NCBI RefSeq assembly: GCF_011761945.1
Contig: NZ_JAASQV010000001.1
Location: 1,798,001 to 1,862,000 of the forward strand
Length of the DNA: 64,000 bases
Origin: Sphingomonas leidyi
GTDB lineage: Bacteria > Pseudomonadota > Alphaproteobacteria > Sphingomonadales > Sphingomonadaceae
Reading direction: 5' to 3'
In this document: one piece after another, positions 33,880-42,500 of the stretch
Position numbering within the stretch: the stretch's first letter is position 1
Layout of the letters: each line of letters opens with the position of its first letter
Notes under the pieces: model-generated
The model's database searches: none
What the model was told of the DNA's origin: nothing
Seen by the model: only the letters and a program-made list of their open reading frames with translations
Position numbers and translations under genes: made by a program

Positions 33880-36158
33880 CAGAACGCCTGCCCGATCGAG
33901 ATGTAGAGCGAGACCTTGGATTCGCCCGGCTTGCGGTTGATCGGCGTCGCCACGTCGACGCGGATCGGGCCGAAATTGGTGTAGAGCCGGCCGCCGATGC
34001 CCGCACCGAAGCGGATGTTCTTGCCCGTGGGGTAGATGCCTTCATAGACTTGGCCGGCATCGATGAAGGGCACGATGCCGTAATTGCCGAAGCGATAGCG
34101 CGCCTCGATCGCGAATTCGTTGAAGCTGCGCCCGCCCACCGGCTTGCCGTCGGGGGAACGGGGCCCGAGCTCCTGATAGCCGAAGCCGCGCACCGATCCG
34201 CCGCCGCCCGAATAATAGCGCCGCGACGGCGGCAGGTCGTCGCGCGCGATGCCCATGATCGATCCGACGCGCGCGCGCCCCGCGATCACGATGCTGTCGG
34301 ATACCGGCTGATAATAGGTGCCCTCGAGCATGAAGCGCGCATAGGGCCGCGCCGCGCCGCGCACCGACGTTTCCGGGCTGGCATTGGCCTTGATCCGGAA
34401 GCCGCGTGTGGGATTCAGCAGATTGTCCGAGCTGTCATAGCCCAGGAACAGCGGCGCCGCCGCGATCAGCCAGGTGCCGCGATCGCGCCGGTTGCTGTTG
34501 TAGTTCCAGCGATCCTCGTTCGCGCCGACCAGTTCGGCACCGTAGAAATAGGTCCACCGCTTCTGCCAGATCGGCGTCGAATCGCGCGAGAAGCGGAACG
34601 AGAGCGTGCCGGTATAGCTCTCATACGCGTCATAGTCCTGGTGGTTGAGCGCCGCGGCGATCTGGAAGGTCTTGTCGCGCTGCCCGGCGTTCGAGCGCCG
34701 GAAAGTGGTGGTAAGTCCCTGTTCCTGCGTGCCGAGCACGCCCGCGACGATCAGCGCCCCTTCGGGCGGGAACAGGTTGCGGTGCGTCCAGCTGCCGGTG
34801 AGCCGGATGCCCTGGCCGGTGGAATAGCCCAGTTCGGCCGCCAATGTGCGCGGGCGGCCGGGATTCTGGCGGACGAGCAAATCGACCACTTCGGTGTCGT
34901 CCGGCCCCGCCTGGCCCGTACGCACGGGCTCGACCGAGACGGTCGAGAACAGGCTGGTGGCGATCATCGCCTCGCGCAGATCGTCGACGGCGCGGATGTC
35001 GTAGAGCGCGCCCGGCTTGTAGCGGCGCAGCACCCGGATGTGATCCGCGTCGAATGCCGGCTGGCGCACGCGGCGCCGGCGCTCCTGTCGCCGCTCGCTG
35101 CGGCTCGCCCGCTCGCCCCGTCGCGCGCCGGAATCGCCCCCAACCTCGGTACGGATATCGCCGAACACCGCGCGCGGCCCCAGTTCGATCGGCAGCGTAT
35201 AGTCGCCGACATGGGTTTCCCCATCGAGCAGAATGTCGCGCTGGCCGACCTTGACGAAGGGATAGCCCTGTTGCGGCAGCCGCAGCGCTACATTCGCTTC
35301 GGCACCCTGGACGCGCTCGGCCTCGATCGGATCTCCGGGATTGAGATTGAGTTCGTCGAGCAGGAGCCCCGGCGGCACGGTGGGGTCGCTCGCCACCTTC
35401 ACATCGCCCAGGCGATAGAGCGGCCCGGCCGTTGCGCTGATCGTCGCGCGGACCGTGCCCGGGGTCTGCGGGTTCTGGTCGACGGTCGAGATCGCGGTGG
35501 CGTCGTAATAGCCGCGCGACTGCAGCAGGCGGATCGCGAGGCGCTCGTCTTCCCGCGCGCGCGCTGCGACCATCGCGGTGTTCGCCGCCCGCCCACCGCC
35601 ATTCTTCAGTGCGGAGAGATCCTCGAACAGCCCCGCGAGGCCGACAGCGGAAAGCCCTTCCTCATGCGTGGTGTAGCGGATCGTCAGCGACTTCTTGTCG
35701 GCAACCTTGTCTTCCACCGGCGGCTCGACCTTGAACTCGGAAAGCGGCGGTAGCGGGCGGGCGAATTCGGGATCCTCGGCGGGTGCGGCCGCGAAACTCT
35801 CCTCGGCGTGTTCCCGCACCTGCTGCGCGGCCTGTCCCTGGGTGGCCGGGGCCGGCCCGGGCGTGGGCGAGCCGGTGGGCGACGGCATCGCCTCCAGCGG
35901 GGCGTTGATGTCGCCCTCGATCTTCGGCATCGCCGCTTCGAACTGGGCATCGGGAACGATCGGACTCTCGTCGACGGGCGGCATGCGCACCGTGCCGTCC
36001 TGTGCAGGCGCCGGCGCCGCGGAAGGCGCAGGCGCGGGGCCGGACGGCGGCGCGCCCTGCCCCGGCTTGGGGTCTGAAATCTGGGCATGCGCAAACCCCG
36101 GCACGCATGCCGTGCCGGCGAGCGCCGCCAGCCAAATCCGCTTCACCCCTCTACGCAA
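33879..36158 (-). CDS. tamA: BamA/TamA family outer membrane protein (TamA)
   Basis: A 759-aa protein with signal peptide (cleavage near AHA-QI), then an unusually long Pro/Ala/Gly-rich disordered segment (about 26-115), POTRA domains to about residue 450, and a 16-strand barrel. The barrel carries GGSVRGFGYQELGPRSPDG, the conserved VRGF loop, and ends in YISIGQAF with the aromatic C-terminal residue. Within the POTRA region an Arg-rich insert of about 27 residues sits at about 340-366. The partner gene tamB follows with a 1-nt overlap. Function is insertion or assembly of selected outer-membrane proteins. Confidence 0.93.
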   Translation of the reverse strand: MRRGVKRIWLAALAGTACVPGFAHAQISDPKPGQGAPPSGPAPAPSAAPAPAQDGTVRMPPVDESPIVPDAQFEAAMPKIEGDINAPLEAMPSPTGSPTPGPAPATQGQAAQQVREHAEESFAAAPAEDPEFARPLPPLSEFKVEPPVEDKVADKKSLTIRYTTHEEGLSAVGLAGLFEDLSALKNGGGRAANTAMVAARAREDERLAIRLLQSRGYYDATAISTVDQNPQTPGTVRATISATAGPLYRLGDVKVASDPTVPPGLLLDELNLNPGDPIEAERVQGAEANVALRLPQQGYPFVKVGQRDILLDGETHVGDYTLPIELGPRAVFGDIRTEVGGDSGARRGERASRSERRQERRRRVRQPAFDADHIRVLRRYKPGALYDIRAVDDLREAMIATSLFSTVSVEPVRTGQAGPDDTEVVDLLVRQNPGRPRTLAAELGYSTGQGIRLTGSWTHRNLFPPEGALIVAGVLGTQEQGLTTTFRRSNAGQRDKTFQIAAALNHQDYDAYESYTGTLSFRFSRDSTPIWQKRWTYFYGAELVGANEDRWNYNSNRRDRGTWLIAAAPLFLGYDSSDNLLNPTRGFRIKANASPETSVRGAARPYARFMLEGTYYQPVSDSIVIAGRARVGSIMGIARDDLPPSRRYYSGGGGSVRGFGYQELGPRSPDGKPVGGRSFNEFAIEARYRFGNYGIVPFIDAGQVYEGIYPTGKNIRFGAGIGGRLYTNFGPIRVDVATPINRKPGESKVSLYISIGQAF

Positions 36159-36209
36159 CTGGCTCCCTTTCGAGCCGCATTCCTAGACCGGCCCTCTCGC
36201 GAGCGTAAC

Positions 36210-36230
36210 GACCCAAATGCGCTTTGGGTC
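36210..36230. terminator. Perfect 8-bp hairpin between glcB and tamA
   Basis: GACCCAAA (36210-36217), loop TGCGC, TTTGGGTC (36223-36230). It lies 27 bp after the glcB stop and 50 bp before the tamA start, in the direction of transcription. It likely ends glcB transcripts, although no strong T-run follows on the minus strand. Confidence 0.45.
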
Positions 36231-36256
36231 CGCACTTTTACGAAAGCCCAGGAATT

Positions 36257-38290
36257 TCAGCGTGCTATCGCCTTCGCTTCGGCACGAAACCTGTGGAGAA
36301 GTGGTTCGGTATAGCCATTTGGCTGCCCCAGCCCCTCGAAGATCAGCGCCCGCGCCGCCTGGAAGGCAAGGCTCGTCGCTTCGTTGCCCGCCATCGGCCG
36401 GTAGCGCGGATCCGCGGCATTCTGCGCATCGACCTTCGCCGCCATCCGCCGAAGCGCAGCGTCGATGTCGTCGGCACGCGCCACGCCGTGGAGCAGCCAA
36501 TTGGCCATGTGCTGCGAGGAGATGCGCAAGGTGGCGCGATCCTCCATCAGGCCTATGTCATGAATGTCCGGCACCTTGGAACAGCCGACGCCCTGGTCGA
36601 TCCAGCGCACGACATAGCCGAGAATGCCCTGGGCATTGTTGTCGAGCTCGCGCGCGACTTCCTCGCTCGACCAGTTGCGCCCCGGTGCCAGCGGCACCGT
36701 GAGCAGCGGCGCCAGGCCGGGGATCGCCTCGCCGGCAATCTCGCGCTGGCGGGCAAAGACGTCGACCTGATGATAATGGAGCGCGTGCAGCGTCGCGGCG
36801 GTCGGGCTCGGCACCCAGGCGGTGTTCGCGCCGCTCATCGGATGCGCGATCTTCTGGGCGAGCATATCGGCCATCCGGTCGGGCGCCGCCCACATGCCCT
36901 TGCCGATCTGCGCCTTGCCCGAGAGGCCGCAGGCCAGGCCGATGCGGACGTTGCGGTCCTCATAGGCACCGATCCACTCGGCCCCCTTCATCTCGCCCTT
37001 GGGCACCATCGGCCCGGCGCGCATGCCGGTATGGATCTCGTCGCCGGTGCGATCGAGGAAGCCGGTGTTGATGAACACGATCCGATCGCGCACGGCATGG
37101 ATGCAGGCGGCGAGATTGGCCGAGGTCCGCCGCTCCTCATCCATCACGCCCACCTTGATCGTGTGGCGCGGCAGCACGAGCAGATCCTCGACCGCATCGA
37201 ACAGCCGGTCGGTGAAGCCGCATTCCTCGGGCCCGTGCATCTTGGGCTTCACGATATAGACCGAGCCGGTCCGGCTGTTGCGGTACCGGCCCAGCCCGCG
37301 CAGGTCGTAGAGCGCGATGGTGCTCGTCAGGATCGCGTCGAGCACGCCCTCGGGCGCCTCGCCGCCACTTGGCAGGCGCACCGCCGGCGTGGTCATCAGA
37401 TGCCCGACATTGCGGACGAACAGCAGCGCGCGGCCCGGCAGCGCGCCGCGATCCGGGGCGAGCCGCCGGGTGAGCGCCGTTCCGCCCTTGTCGAAACGTT
37501 CCTCCAGGTCGCCCCGCATCAGCCCCAGCCAATTGGCATAGGCCGCGACCTTGTCCTCGGCATCGACCGCCGCGATCGAGTCTTCCAGGTCGACGATCGT
37601 TGTCAGCGCCGCCTCGAGCACCACATCGGCGATCCCCGCCGGATCGTCGCGCCCGATCGGATGCGCACGATCCACGACCACTTCGATGTGCAGCCCGTGG
37701 TGCCGGAACAGCCAGGGCCCGACCTGTTGGGCCGGATCGGCGAGCACGGGCGCTTCCGCCAGCGTGGTCCAGCTCCCGCTCGCCAGCGGCACTGCCGCAT
37801 CGAGGAATGCCTTGGCACGGGCAATCACCTGCGCCCCGCGCTCCGGATCATAGCCGCCCGGCCTGGCCGCTCCGGGCAACGCATCGGTGCCGTAGAGCGC
37901 GTCGTACAGGCTGCCCCAGCGCGCATTGGCGGCGTTGAGCACGAAGCGCGCGTTGAGCGCGGGCACCACCAGCTGCGGCCCGGCCATGCGGGCGATCTCG
38001 GCGTCGACGTTGCGCGTGCCGATCTCGAACGGCGCAGGCGGATCGACCAGATAGCCGATCTCGCGCAGGAACGCCGCCTCCCCCGCGCGCGCCGGCGCGG
38101 CGTCGATCGCCGCCTGCAGCGCGTCCCGCTTTGCCAGCAGCGCGCGATTCTCGGGCGCGAACCGTGCGAATATCTCCGCCACGCCCGCCCACCAGCCGGC
38201 CGCCTCGATGTCGAGCCCCGGCAGCACACGCTCCTCGACGAAGCGCGCAAGCGGCTCGGCGACGGACAGGCCGGAACGAATGACGGTCAT
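36257..38290 (-). CDS. glcB: Malate synthase G
   Basis: A 677-aa protein, slightly shorter than the usual roughly 720. It shows the type G features: [16 protein letters not shown] (about 238-253), the active-site Arg region [49 protein letters not shown] and the C-terminal [13 protein letters not shown]. It condenses glyoxylate with acetyl-CoA to malate, in the glyoxylate cycle or glycolate use. ATG 38290 is preceded by a strong AGGAGGA. Isocitrate lyase is not in the window. A MarR-type regulator gene starts upstream and ends 76 bp away on the same strand, so co-transcription or regulation is plausible. Confidence 0.95.
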   Translation of the reverse strand: MTVIRSGLSVAEPLARFVEERVLPGLDIEAAGWWAGVAEIFARFAPENRALLAKRDALQAAIDAAPARAGEAAFLREIGYLVDPPAPFEIGTRNVDAEIARMAGPQLVVPALNARFVLNAANARWGSLYDALYGTDALPGAARPGGYDPERGAQVIARAKAFLDAAVPLASGSWTTLAEAPVLADPAQQVGPWLFRHHGLHIEVVVDRAHPIGRDDPAGIADVVLEAALTTIVDLEDSIAAVDAEDKVAAYANWLGLMRGDLEERFDKGGTALTRRLAPDRGALPGRALLFVRNVGHLMTTPAVRLPSGGEAPEGVLDAILTSTIALYDLRGLGRYRNSRTGSVYIVKPKMHGPEECGFTDRLFDAVEDLLVLPRHTIKVGVMDEERRTSANLAACIHAVRDRIVFINTGFLDRTGDEIHTGMRAGPMVPKGEMKGAEWIGAYEDRNVRIGLACGLSGKAQIGKGMWAAPDRMADMLAQKIAHPMSGANTAWVPSPTAATLHALHYHQVDVFARQREIAGEAIPGLAPLLTVPLAPGRNWSSEEVARELDNNAQGILGYVVRWIDQGVGCSKVPDIHDIGLMEDRATLRISSQHMANWLLHGVARADDIDAALRRMAAKVDAQNAADPRYRPMAGNEATSLAFQAARALIFEGLGQPNGYTEPLLHRFRAEAKAIAR

Positions 38291-38366
38291 GAAAAATCCT
38301 CCTGCGGCACGGTTCTGCGTTCGCCTGGGGAGGGCATCTCCGCTTAGGCGATAGCCGGGCCCGGGA

Positions 38367-38816
38367 TCAAGGCCTGTCCTCGAGCGCTTCCACCGCGGCT
38401 TCGATCCGGTCCAGCATCTGCCTGAGTTGCAACCGCTCCTCACGCGTGAAATCGGCGAAGACCCGCCGCTCCAGCTCGATCGCCTTGGGCGCGACTTCCT
38501 CGTACAATTCCCAGCCCGCCTTGCTGAGCGTCAGCAGGTGCGAGCGCTGGTCGCCCGGATTGCTCGCCCGGCTGATCAGCCCTCGCTCGGACAGCGCGAT
38601 CGCGGCACGGCTGACCGTCACCTTGTCCATGCGCGTGCGGCCGCACAGCGCCTGCTGGCTCATCGCCCCGCCCTCGGCGAGAATGGTAACCAGGCGCCAT
38701 TCCGGAATCTTAAGGCCGAACAGCGCGCGATAGGCGCTCGCCACCGCATCCGACACCGCGTTCGAGGCGATCGACAGGCGATAGGGGAGAAAATCGTCGA
38801 GTTTCAGGGCCGTCAT
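38367..38816 (-). CDS. MarR family transcriptional regulator
   Basis: A 149-aa winged-helix protein from ATG 38816 ([20 protein letters not shown]). The DNA-binding core contains [40 protein letters not shown] as recognition helix, and the wing [21 protein letters not shown]. The ligand is unknown. A palindrome (38848-38872) lies 32-56 bp upstream of the start and fits autoregulation. Downstream is glcB; upstream, on the other strand, a putative small RNA. An ATG 14 codons earlier (38858) would overlap the palindrome, so I prefer 38816. Confidence 0.88.
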   Translation of the reverse strand: MTALKLDDFLPYRLSIASNAVSDAVASAYRALFGLKIPEWRLVTILAEGGAMSQQALCGRTRMDKVTVSRAAIALSERGLISRASNPGDQRSHLLTLSKAGWELYEEVAPKAIELERRVFADFTREERLQLRQMLDRIEAAVEALEDRP

Positions 38817-38847
38817 TCCATTACCCTGCGCAGCAATTCCGGCGCAC

Positions 38848-38872
38848 GCAACTGACAACGTTGGACAGTTGC
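38848..38872. promoter_or_regulatory. Palindrome, likely MarR operator
   Basis: Outer arms GCAACTG (38848-38854) and CAGTTGC (38866-38872) enclose inner arms CAAC and GTTG (38856-38863). The right half covers the -35 box (TTGGAC, 38861-38866) of the rightward promoter and lies in the leader of the leftward MarR gene. The size and position suit a dimeric MarR repressor. Confidence 0.6.
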
Positions 38873-38889
38873 AATTTCTGCAATGATAT
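38861..38889 (+). promoter_or_regulatory. Candidate promoter for the divergent small RNA
   Basis: TTGGAC (38861-38866), 17-bp spacer, TGATAT (38884-38889): close to sigma-70 hexamers with optimal spacing. It would start transcription near 38896, in line with the intrinsic terminator 100 bp downstream. A separate small palindrome ATGATA-TCGT-TATCAT overlaps the -10 (38883-38898). Confidence 0.5.
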
Positions 38890-38895
38890 CGTTAT

Positions 38896-39000
38896 CATTT
38901 CGCACTTGCGATATTTCCCGCTGCGATGCACAAAGATCGGGCCTTTCAGGCATCCTCTCCTAAGACTTTCACGGCCGTCCTTCGGGGCGGCCTTTTTTTT
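38896..39000 (+). ncRNA. Candidate trans-acting small RNA (about 105 nt), perhaps MmgR/suhB-like
   Basis: No protein gene reads rightward here, yet a textbook intrinsic terminator (38973-39000) ends a short stretch that starts just after a promoter-like element. The middle contains the unpaired pyrimidine-rich tract CATCCTCTCCTAAGACTTTC, which could pair with ribosome-binding sites (GGAG-type). That layout, a CUCUCC-containing single-stranded part followed by a GC stem and U-run, is what I recall for the alphaproteobacterial MmgR/suhB (alpha-r8) small RNAs. The family label is from memory; the RNA gene call itself rests on promoter, length and terminator. The 5' end is an estimate. Confidence 0.6.
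38973..39000 (+). terminator. Strong intrinsic terminator
   Basis: Stem GGCCGTCC/GGGCGGCC (8 bp with one G-U pair), loop TTCG, followed by eight T (38993-39000). It is the only clear hairpin-plus-T-run in the window and reads rightward, away from the MarR gene. Confidence 0.9.
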
Positions 39001-39064
39001 GCGCGCGATCCGGGCGCTGGCAAGTATCGGCTTTCCCCGCCGGGTGCCAGGGGCCAAGGGCCTT

Positions 39065-39406
39065 CTAATTTGGTCGGCTCAGCGTCCAGGAAGCAGTGAA
39101 GTCGGGATCGATCACGCGATCGTCCGCATCCTTCAGCTCGTAGATGCCGGGACCGGCGGGCTCGAACGCGTCAAGCTGGGGCGGCAGCCTGACGATCTCG
39201 CCGCGCCGCCTTCCCTCGAGCCGCAGGGTGATCCCTTCGGCAGGGTCGACTTCCATCACCGTGCCGAAGAATTGCTCCCGCCGCTCACCCGCGGCTTCAC
39301 GGTGCGTGAGCCCGACAAGCACGGTCGCGCCTTCGAGGCGTGCGGCAATGGCGTGATCCCAGTCATCGTCTTCCCCACTCACCTTCTCCCAGTGCTTGTC
39401 AGCCAC
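39065..39406 (-). CDS. Hypothetical acidic protein (113 aa)
   Basis: A small soluble protein rich in Asp and Glu, MADKHWEKVSGEDDDWDHAI at the start, then a beta-like region with ATVLVGLTHREAAGERREQF, VMEVDPAEGITLRLEG and LPPQLDAFEPAGPGIYELKD. There is no signal peptide or membrane segment. I do not recognise a named family. It is the last of four tightly packed leftward genes: its ATG lies 3 nt after the stop of the coniferyl-aldehyde dehydrogenase. The spacing argues that it is real and co-expressed. Confidence 0.7.
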   Translation of the reverse strand: MADKHWEKVSGEDDDWDHAIAARLEGATVLVGLTHREAAGERREQFFGTVMEVDPAEGITLRLEGRRRGEIVRLPPQLDAFEPAGPGIYELKDADDRVIDPDFTASWTLSRPN

Positions 39407-39409
39407 CGC

Positions 39410-40825
39410 TCACCCCTTCATCTGGCGCGCGATCGCGGCGCGGGTCTTCCTGCCATAGGGCGGCTTGAGCCCGGCCAGCCCCGCCACGTCGAGCCCGGGC
39501 TGGCTGTACACCGCCTTTGCATGGCTGAACGTCCGGAAGCCGATCTCGCCATGATAGGCGCCCATGCCCGACGGGCCGATGCCGCCGAACGGCAGCTCTT
39601 CCTGGCTGACATGGAAGATCACGTCGTTCACCGTCACGCCACCGGAGATCGTCCGGTCGAGCAACTGGCGCCGCTCGGTCCGGTCGCTTCCGAAATAATA
39701 GAGCGCGAGCGGCCGGTCGCGCCGGTTCACTTCGCCGATCGCGTCCTCGATGCGGGCATAGCTGCGCACCGGCAGCACCGGCCCGAAGATCTCCTCCTGC
39801 ATCACGATCATGTCGTCGGTCGGGTTGCGGATGATGTGCAGCGGCAGCTTGCGGGCATTGGCGCCGGCGAAATCCTCGTGCGCCGGGTTCACCGGGATCA
39901 CCTCGGCTCCCTTGGCCCGGGCATCGTCGATCCAGCCGGTGAGGCGCTGATAATGCCGGTCGTTGATCACTGCGGTATAGTCCGGGTTCGACAGCAAGGT
40001 GGGATACATGCGCGAGGCTGCCGCGACGAGGCCCTCCACCACCGCGGCTTCCTTCTCCTCGGGCACCAGCATGTAATCGGGCGCGAGGCAGATCTGCCCC
40101 GCATTGAGCATCTTGCCCAGCGCCACGCGCTCGGCCGCCTGCGCGATGTCCGCCGAGCGCCCCACCACGACGGGCGACTTGCCGCCCAGCTCCAGCGTCA
40201 CCGGCGTGAGGTTGTCCGCGGCGGCATGCAGGATGTGCCGCGCGATGCCGGTCGCGCCGGTGAACAGCAGATGGTCGAACGGCATTTCGGCGAACGCCTT
40301 GCCCGCCTCCGGCCCGCCCGCGACGAAGGCCAGCTCCGCGGGATCGAAATAGCGCCCCGCCAGCTCCGCCATCAACGCCGAGACCATCGGCGTATATTCG
40401 CTGGTCTTCACCATCGCGCGATTGCCCGCCGCGAAGACGCCGGCGAGCGGGCTCATCACCAGCTGCACCGGAAAGTTCCACGGCGCGATGATCCCCACCA
40501 CCCCCTTGGGCTGATATTCGATGCGCCCACGCCCGCCCAGCAGCCCCAGCGGGAACAGCACCGGCCTGCGCGCGGGCTTCGACCAGTGGGCCACCCGCTT
40601 CAATGCATGCTTCAATGGCCCTACCGACGCGGCGATGTCGGTGATCATCGACTGGTCCCGGCTGCGATGGCCGAAATCCTCGCTCAGGGCATCGCACAAC
40701 TGCCCGGCATTGTCCGAGATCATCGCGACTGCGCGCCTCAGTCGGTCGCGGCGCGCGTCGAGCGATACCGGCAGCTCGGCCATGAAGGCTGTGCGCTGGG
40801 CGTCGAGCAGGTCGCGCATGCTCAT
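39410..40825 (-). CDS. calB: Coniferyl-aldehyde dehydrogenase (aldehyde dehydrogenase superfamily)
   Basis: A 471-aa aldehyde dehydrogenase: IIAPWNFPVQLVMSPLAG (cofactor region), LELGGKSPVVV with the general base Glu212, and nucleophile Cys246 in NAGQICLAPDY. The N-terminal LLDAQRTAFMAE with the RRDRLRR helix, the FGHRSRDQSMITDI stretch and the long C-terminal tail (FSHAKAVYSQP...RKTRAAIARQMKG) match the CalB group, which oxidises coniferaldehyde and fatty or aromatic aldehydes with NAD(P). Its start overlaps the SIMPL gene by 4 nt. The exact substrate is inferred from family resemblance only. Confidence 0.88.
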   Translation of the reverse strand: MSMRDLLDAQRTAFMAELPVSLDARRDRLRRAVAMISDNAGQLCDALSEDFGHRSRDQSMITDIAASVGPLKHALKRVAHWSKPARRPVLFPLGLLGGRGRIEYQPKGVVGIIAPWNFPVQLVMSPLAGVFAAGNRAMVKTSEYTPMVSALMAELAGRYFDPAELAFVAGGPEAGKAFAEMPFDHLLFTGATGIARHILHAAADNLTPVTLELGGKSPVVVGRSADIAQAAERVALGKMLNAGQICLAPDYMLVPEEKEAAVVEGLVAAASRMYPTLLSNPDYTAVINDRHYQRLTGWIDDARAKGAEVIPVNPAHEDFAGANARKLPLHIIRNPTDDMIVMQEEIFGPVLPVRSYARIEDAIGEVNRRDRPLALYYFGSDRTERRQLLDRTISGGVTVNDVIFHVSQEELPFGGIGPSGMGAYHGEIGFRTFSHAKAVYSQPGLDVAGLAGLKPPYGRKTRAAIARQMKG

Positions 40826-41583
40826 CGCGCGATCTCGTACACCAGGACCAGCCGCGCCGTGGTCGTGATCGCCTGCGGAGCGATCTCCACCGCCACCGGC
40901 GCGTCCATGGTGACGTTCCTCCGCGAGCCGGTTGCGGCAATTCTCTGCAACTGCTCGCCTATGACATAGCCGCCATTCGGATCGCTCACCCGCACCAGCC
41001 GGCCAAGCTTCGCGCCCGACGCAGCCGCGATCGCCAGCGCCTGCTCCTGTCCATTCGCCACCGCGGCCGCCATCGCGCGCTGCTGCGCCGCGCGCGGATC
41101 GGCGGTACGGAACCTCGAAAGGCGCACCTCGCTGGCGCCCGCTCTGCTCGCCAGCCCCGAAAGCGTGCCCGCGAGCGCGACGGGGCTGACGTCGACCGAT
41201 GCCTCCATCGTCGCGACATAGCCCAGGACCGCGCATGCGCCGGTGGAAAGGCGCGGCGTGTCCTCGTCCTCGCTCGCGCCGCGGCAGTCGCGCCCGCGCA
41301 CCTCATGGATCTCGACATCTCCGGTCTCGAAGCGGAACTTGGCCTCGGCCAGCCCGCCCATGTCGCGAGCCACCGCTTCCTTGCGCGCAACCAGGGCGCG
41401 CAGCGCATCATCCGATCCCTTGCCCTCGCCGCGCAGCTTGAACGAGATATGGGCGATGGTCGGCGCCTCCTCCACCGTGCCGACGCCAAGCACCTGGATC
41501 GTCGCGTCGTCCGACTTGTCCTGCGCCATCGCCCCATTCGCCGCGAACACGCCCAGAAGCACGCCCAGCATCATGTTCCGCAT
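40822..41583 (-). CDS. SIMPL domain (DUF541) periplasmic protein
   Basis: A 253-aa protein with a signal peptide (cleavage after AMA, about residue 20) and the SIMPL/DUF541 fold: ATIQVLGVGTVEEAPTIAHISF near the N-terminus, several beta-alpha repeats, AAAVANGQEQALAIAAASGAKLG and a hydrophobic C-terminal strand. SIMPL proteins are periplasmic or outer-membrane associated, linked to stress tolerance in a few bacteria, but the biochemical role is unknown. It sits between prepilin peptidase (30 bp upstream) and the dehydrogenase, overlapping the latter by 4 nt. Confidence 0.87.
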   Translation of the reverse strand: MRNMMLGVLLGVFAANGAMAQDKSDDATIQVLGVGTVEEAPTIAHISFKLRGEGKGSDDALRALVARKEAVARDMGGLAEAKFRFETGDVEIHEVRGRDCRGASEDEDTPRLSTGACAVLGYVATMEASVDVSPVALAGTLSGLASRAGASEVRLSRFRTADPRAAQQRAMAAAVANGQEQALAIAAASGAKLGRLVRVSDPNGGYVIGEQLQRIAATGSRRNVTMDAPVAVEIAPQAITTTARLVLVYEIAR

Positions 41584-41613
41584 CGCCCTCTCCTCGCCTG
41601 TTCGGGCGCGAGC

Positions 41614-42381
41614 CTAACCCGGCATCGGCCCGATCGCCAAGCCGAGCCACACCGCGAAGGCAGCCGCCGCGAGCATCACCCCGAAGGGCAGCCGGTCCGT
41701 AGCGGTCACGCGCCGCCCGCCCAGCATCAGCCCCAGCACGCCCGCCAGCCCGATCAGGCAGGCGGCGAGCAGCACCAGCGGCAGCGCCTGCCAGCCCAGC
41801 CACAGCCCGATGCCGCCGAACAATTTGGGGTCGCCCCCGCCCAGCCCCTGCCGCCCGCGCAGCCGCTTGTAGCTCCAGGCGACCAGCCAGAGCACGCCGA
41901 AGCCGGCCACGCCGCCGATCAGGCGCGCATCGAGCGGCGGGTCGAGGCCGGCAAGCCCCGTCGCCAGCCCGGCCGCCGCCAGCAGCCCGGTCAACGCATT
42001 GGGCAGCCACAGCGCCGCCACGTCGAGCGCCGCCAGCGTCAGCAGCAGCCAGCCGAACGCCGCGCCCGCCGCACCCGCCGGATCCGGCGAAGCGATCGCC
42101 GCCGCCACGCCGATCGCGCCGCCGAGCAGCTCGGTCAGCACATGGCCCATCCGGATCGGGGCGCCGCAGCCCCGGCACCGGCCGCGCTGGAGGACATAGC
42201 TCATCACCGGCACCAGCTCGCCCGCGCGCAGCCCCCTGCCGCAGCTGTCGCATTCGGATCTGCCGCGGCTGATCGCCCGCCCCTCGGGCCAGCGGATCGC
42301 CAGCGTCGCGATGAAGCTGCCGAAGACGAGCCCCAGCACGCCGAGCAGCACTGCCCAGCCCCAGACCGGATCAATCGTCAT
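41614..42381 (-). CDS. Prepilin leader peptidase / N-methyltransferase (A24 family)
   Basis: A 255-aa polytopic inner-membrane enzyme. The N-terminal zinc-binding loop has CDSC (44, 47) and CRGC (69, 72), typical of bifunctional peptidase/methyltransferases. The two catalytic aspartates are Asp120 in LAALDVAALWLP and Asp184 in GGGDPKL. It would cut and methylate type IV prepilins or type II secretion pseudopilins at the cytoplasmic face. No pilin or secretion gene is in the window, so the partner is elsewhere. It heads a leftward operon of four genes and diverges from the thiolase gene with 119 bp between starts. Confidence 0.93.
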   Translation of the reverse strand: MTIDPVWGWAVLLGVLGLVFGSFIATLAIRWPEGRAISRGRSECDSCGRGLRAGELVPVMSYVLQRGRCRGCGAPIRMGHVLTELLGGAIGVAAAIASPDPAGAAGAAFGWLLLTLAALDVAALWLPNALTGLLAAAGLATGLAGLDPPLDARLIGGVAGFGVLWLVAWSYKRLRGRQGLGGGDPKLFGGIGLWLGWQALPLVLLAACLIGLAGVLGLMLGGRRVTATDRLPFGVMLAAAAFAVWLGLAIGPMPG

Positions 42382-42500
42382 GCGTCAGCATCCGGGAATC
42401 TCGATGAGGTCCATGGTCCCTCCGTCATGCCGGCGCGCGCGGCTTTTGCAAACCGTCGCGCGCGATACTAGATGCGCCCCAACCAACGAGAGGATCCACT

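Noticed and set aside
30487..33906. A 1139-codon open frame on the plus strand
   Set aside because: Antisense to tamB in the complementary frame, low-complexity composition, no domain; tamB is clearly the real gene.
36224..38347. A 707-codon open frame on the plus strand
   Set aside because: Antisense to glcB with no recognisable domain.
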